From contig CALEPS010000102.1 of the NCBI GenBank assembly GCA_937910305.1, positions 1 through 6,501 of the forward strand: a stretch of DNA of 6,501 nucleotides. Direction: 5' to 3'. A program made the position numbers and the translations under genes. Below the pieces are notes generated by a model. It was not told the DNA's origin, searched no databases, and saw nothing but the letters and a program-made list of their open reading frames with translations. This stretch comes from an uncultured Bacteroidales bacterium. Its GTDB lineage: Bacteria; Bacteroidota; Bacteroidia; Bacteroidales; Paludibacteraceae. This document shows positions 4,075-6,501 of this stretch, piece by piece. Every line of letters starts with the position of its first letter. Position 1 is the first letter of the stretch.

Positions 4075-6501
4075 ATGTTAATTGCATCCAAAACAAAAAC
4101 AGATAATATTTATTTAGAAAATTGTTTAAATGAAATTTTAAATAGACCAGAATTGAATCATGTTATATTAACTAAAGAATTAAGTGAACAATTATCCACT
4201 ATAATAAAAGAAGGATATAAAAAAATCAAAAAGAAATATGTTAAAAGTTATGACCAGATAATTGAGATAGCCAAAAAATTTTTGGAAGAGAATGGAGATA
4301 AAGATATTATTAAAAGATATAAAAAAGAAAAAACGCGACATTTAAAAACAATAAGTGAAAATGATTTAATGATATTTAATAATAGTTTAAAAAAATTACA
4401 GCGAATAAATAACGAAGCAAATGTTAAAGAAATAAAAAGTAGTAAATTTATTCCAACAACAAAAAATAAAAATATGAAAAATAAATTCGATAAAAACGAA
4501 AATGAAATCTTTTATGAATTTAGAAGATATAAAGAAGATAGTTCTTTTACTTTACCAGTTGAATTGTTGATATTAATAAGAAAATTCAACTTTGTTAAAA
4601 AATTAAAATTAATTTTGAATACAGAAATGAATTCGGAAGAAAATGATATTATGTTTAATACTAATAATAATACGACGTCAAATACTACTAATAATAGTAT
4701 TGATATTGTTTTGGAAAAAAGTGATGTACAAAATAATATTTTCATTTTTTTAAATTTGGAATGGCTTTTTCCTAATGTGGTTGAAATTGATGTCGATTTA
4801 TCTTGCGATAGTTTAAACGATTATTTAATCAATAATATCTATTCCTTAAATCTTAAAAATTTTAATAAAATCTTCCATAAAGATATTAAATTAAATATTC
4901 TTCCAACGAATACGAATAATAAAAGAAATTATGACCCTGTTCAAAAGTTTTCGTTCATATTAGCAAATACTCTTTTATTTGAAGAAGATCATTCGAGTGA
5001 TAAATTTTCATCATCGATATTAAGTAATAATATAAATCAAGGTGGTAATACAGGCCAAATGAATATTAATACAAATAATCAAACGAATTCAAGTATAAAT
5101 ACAAGCTTATATGCACAAGAAGGAATAAACCAAAAATCTTTGGATTTATTTTTCAAAAAATATAGTTCATTTTTAGAAATGATAATAATCTACGGATATT
5201 TCATTCAAAAAAAGATGTCAAACTTAATAAAAGCGAAATTTACTTTACCAATGAATTTATGTGATGAAATATCCAAATTAATCCGAACTCAAAATGTAAT
5301 TATAGATAATTTCCATTTTTTTTCTTTTATAAATAACCAAAATATATTACATACAACAATAGATTTTAATTCCTTAGATAATCATACCTTCGAAAAAGTG
5401 CTAAATTTTTTAAACAAAAATCAAATGATGAATAATTGCAATATAAGCTTTTTCGGTCCTGAAGAAAGTTTTAAATCCGAAATGCTTTTAAAGACGCTGC
5501 AAAATTGTGATGATAATTACAAAATTCTTAAAAATAAAAAAAATATTTATACCTTTAATGCTGATATTGAGAAAGACATATATCCTAATGAAGATATTGA
5601 TAATTATATTTTAAGAAAACTTTCGAAATATTTCGAAAAAAATTTATCAGATTTTTTTTATTTATTAACGATAAAAACATGCATTAGTGATTTATCGCTT
5701 TTTTTCGATATGCCGAATATTTTAATAAAAAATGGAATATATAATAATATTCTACTAAAATTTTTCATGAATTTAATAATATTTATTAATAATTCTTTGA
5801 ATAATATAAAAACTTTATTAATAATTTCAGAAAATTTTATTTTCGATGGAAGGAAATACCCTATATTAACCGACTTTTTCGACAGTTTGCAATTTAATGA
5901 AATCAATAAAGATTTTAAATTACTAAATCTTTGTTTTCAAGTAAAAATTTTTCATATAAGTAATATTCATCGACTTCTTTCGTATAATTTAGTTTATTTA
6001 TCCATAGGCGCTTTTGATCTAATTAGCTTTAATTCATTTATTAATTTTTTTTGTTCGAAAAATTTTAGGGAAAAATCCAATTTGGCTAAATTGAAAATAA
6101 CGTTGAATAATACTGTGATTGAAATAAAGGAAGTATATGATAGTATTGTTAAATTATTTAATGAATTTCCGAAAAAAATGGATGAAATAAGTCTTTATAC
6201 GTCTTTAATTATTTCTTATAAACAAATAAAAGAAATACTCAATATGATTAATTATAATCAACTAATCAATGTTTTTATGATGTTTAATTTAAAAAGTATT
6301 AATAAAGATAAAAAACTGGAAGAATTCTTAGAAAGTGATTTAAATAATGCGGAAAATGACACTTGTATTACTTTGGAAAATATGATTGATTTAATCAGGA
6401 TTAAAAAAGATGAAAATATTAGTAATAAAATAATTAATCTAATGATAAATTTAAAGAAAAAAAATCCGAGATTTATCAATTATAATATATATACTAATAA
6501 A
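4075..6501 (+). CDS. Unrecognised Asn-rich protist-like protein, partial (3' end open)
   Basis: One frame runs from ATG 4075 to the last base without a stop: 809 codons, incomplete at the C-terminus and possibly at the N-terminus. In DNA this AT-rich such a frame cannot be chance. Residues 1-125 are charged and helical. Asn/Thr/Ser low-complexity tracts at about 195-208 and 317-345 are typical of protist proteins. The rest alternates hydrophobic and polar residues, with strand-like motifs such as KLKLILN (176-182), NVVEIDVDLS and KLKITLN (672-678), and a repeated FTLP (158-161 and 389-392) followed by a helix. This suggests degenerate leucine-rich repeats, but weakly. No signal peptide, clear membrane segment, zinc site or catalytic motif is seen. 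All about 19 glutamines use CAA/CAG and no TAA, TAG or TGA occurs, so the standard genetic code fits. No introns and no Shine-Dalgarno sequence are seen. An AT-rich gut protist such as a rumen ciliate is one possible source; an AT-rich bacterium or virus is less likely. Confidence 0.8.
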   Translation, partial: MLIASKTKTDNIYLENCLNEILNRPELNHVILTKELSEQLSTIIKEGYKKIKKKYVKSYDQIIEIAKKFLEENGDKDIIKRYKKEKTRHLKTISENDLMIFNNSLKKLQRINNEANVKEIKSSKFIPTTKNKNMKNKFDKNENEIFYEFRRYKEDSSFTLPVELLILIRKFNFVKKLKLILNTEMNSEENDIMFNTNNNTTSNTTNNSIDIVLEKSDVQNNIFIFLNLEWLFPNVVEIDVDLSCDSLNDYLINNIYSLNLKNFNKIFHKDIKLNILPTNTNNKRNYDPVQKFSFILANTLLFEEDHSSDKFSSSILSNNINQGGNTGQMNINTNNQTNSSINTSLYAQEGINQKSLDLFFKKYSSFLEMIIIYGYFIQKKMSNLIKAKFTLPMNLCDEISKLIRTQNVIIDNFHFFSFINNQNILHTTIDFNSLDNHTFEKVLNFLNKNQMMNNCNISFFGPEESFKSEMLLKTLQNCDDNYKILKNKKNIYTFNADIEKDIYPNEDIDNYILRKLSKYFEKNLSDFFYLLTIKTCISDLSLFFDMPNILIKNGIYNNILLKFFMNLIIFINNSLNNIKTLLIISENFIFDGRKYPILTDFFDSLQFNEINKDFKLLNLCFQVKIFHISNIHRLLSYNLVYLSIGAFDLISFNSFINFFCSKNFREKSNLAKLKITLNNTVIEIKEVYDSIVKLFNEFPKKMDEISLYTSLIISYKQIKEILNMINYNQLINVFMMFNLKSINKDKKLEEFLESDLNNAENDTCITLENMIDLIRIKKDENISNKIINLMINLKKKNPRFINYNIYTNK

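Noticed and set aside
4020..4075. Insertion by an integrase or transposon at the composition change
   Set aside because: No tRNA gene, direct target duplication, terminal inverted repeat pair or transposase is visible on either side within the window.
4512..6479. Minus-strand frames rich in Phe, Ile and Leu in the AT-rich part, looking like membrane proteins
   Set aside because: They are antisense shadows of the 809-codon plus-strand frame. AT-rich DNA read backwards gives Phe/Ile/Leu/Lys by composition.
4075..6501. Ciliate nuclear gene with reassigned TAA/TAG
   Set aside because: No TAA or TAG is found in frame in 809 codons, and glutamine is always CAA or CAG. Only a lineage using the standard code remains possible.

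Overview
The window looks like two unlike pieces of DNA joined near position 4040.

Positions 1 to about 4037 are bacterial and look like Bacteroidota. The evidence is two promoters with the Bacteroidota-type -33 TTTG / -7 TAnnTTTG pattern at exactly 20 bp spacing, the absence of clear Shine-Dalgarno sequences, and Bacteroidales-like proteins. GC is moderate: hand counts gave 27/60 at 2701-2760 and 35/60 at 3421-3480. From about 4075 to the end the DNA is extremely AT-rich: four hand-counted lines gave 39 G+C in 240 bases. It carries one uninterrupted, Asn-rich reading frame of 809 codons that is open at the window edge, which looks like a protist nuclear gene. The join is either an assembly/amplification chimera or a very recent foreign insertion; I favour a chimera.

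Layout. (1) 1-557 holds no gene. It has an 11-13 bp inverted repeat and two 157-bp direct-repeat copies, 253 bp apart, made of successive hairpins. (2) 558-1728, minus strand, is an oxidative-stress pair, superoxide dismutase then rubrerythrin, 34 bp apart and probably one transcript from the promoter at 1768-1799. Together they would dismutate superoxide and reduce the resulting peroxide in an anaerobe. (3) 1800-2306 is a non-coding region between divergent promoters, packed with short hairpins. It includes a diverged third copy of the repeat whose base pairs covary with copies 1 and 2, and a 17-bp tandem duplication. (4) 2362-4015, plus strand, is a tight three-gene cassette: a RhuM-family protein, a small winged-helix protein resembling the detached C-terminal domain of Fic-type proteins, and a GxxExxY (PD-(D/E)XK-like) protein. 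The genes are 3 bp apart and then overlap, behind a promoter whose -33 box lies in a perfect 16-bp palindrome. (5) 4011-4037 is an AT-rich hairpin at the join, and 4075-6501 is the eukaryote-like partial gene.

The most novel items are the covarying structured repeat, the RhuM / winged-helix / GxxExxY cassette with its candidate operator, and the unrecognised AT-rich protein with the abrupt junction next to it.
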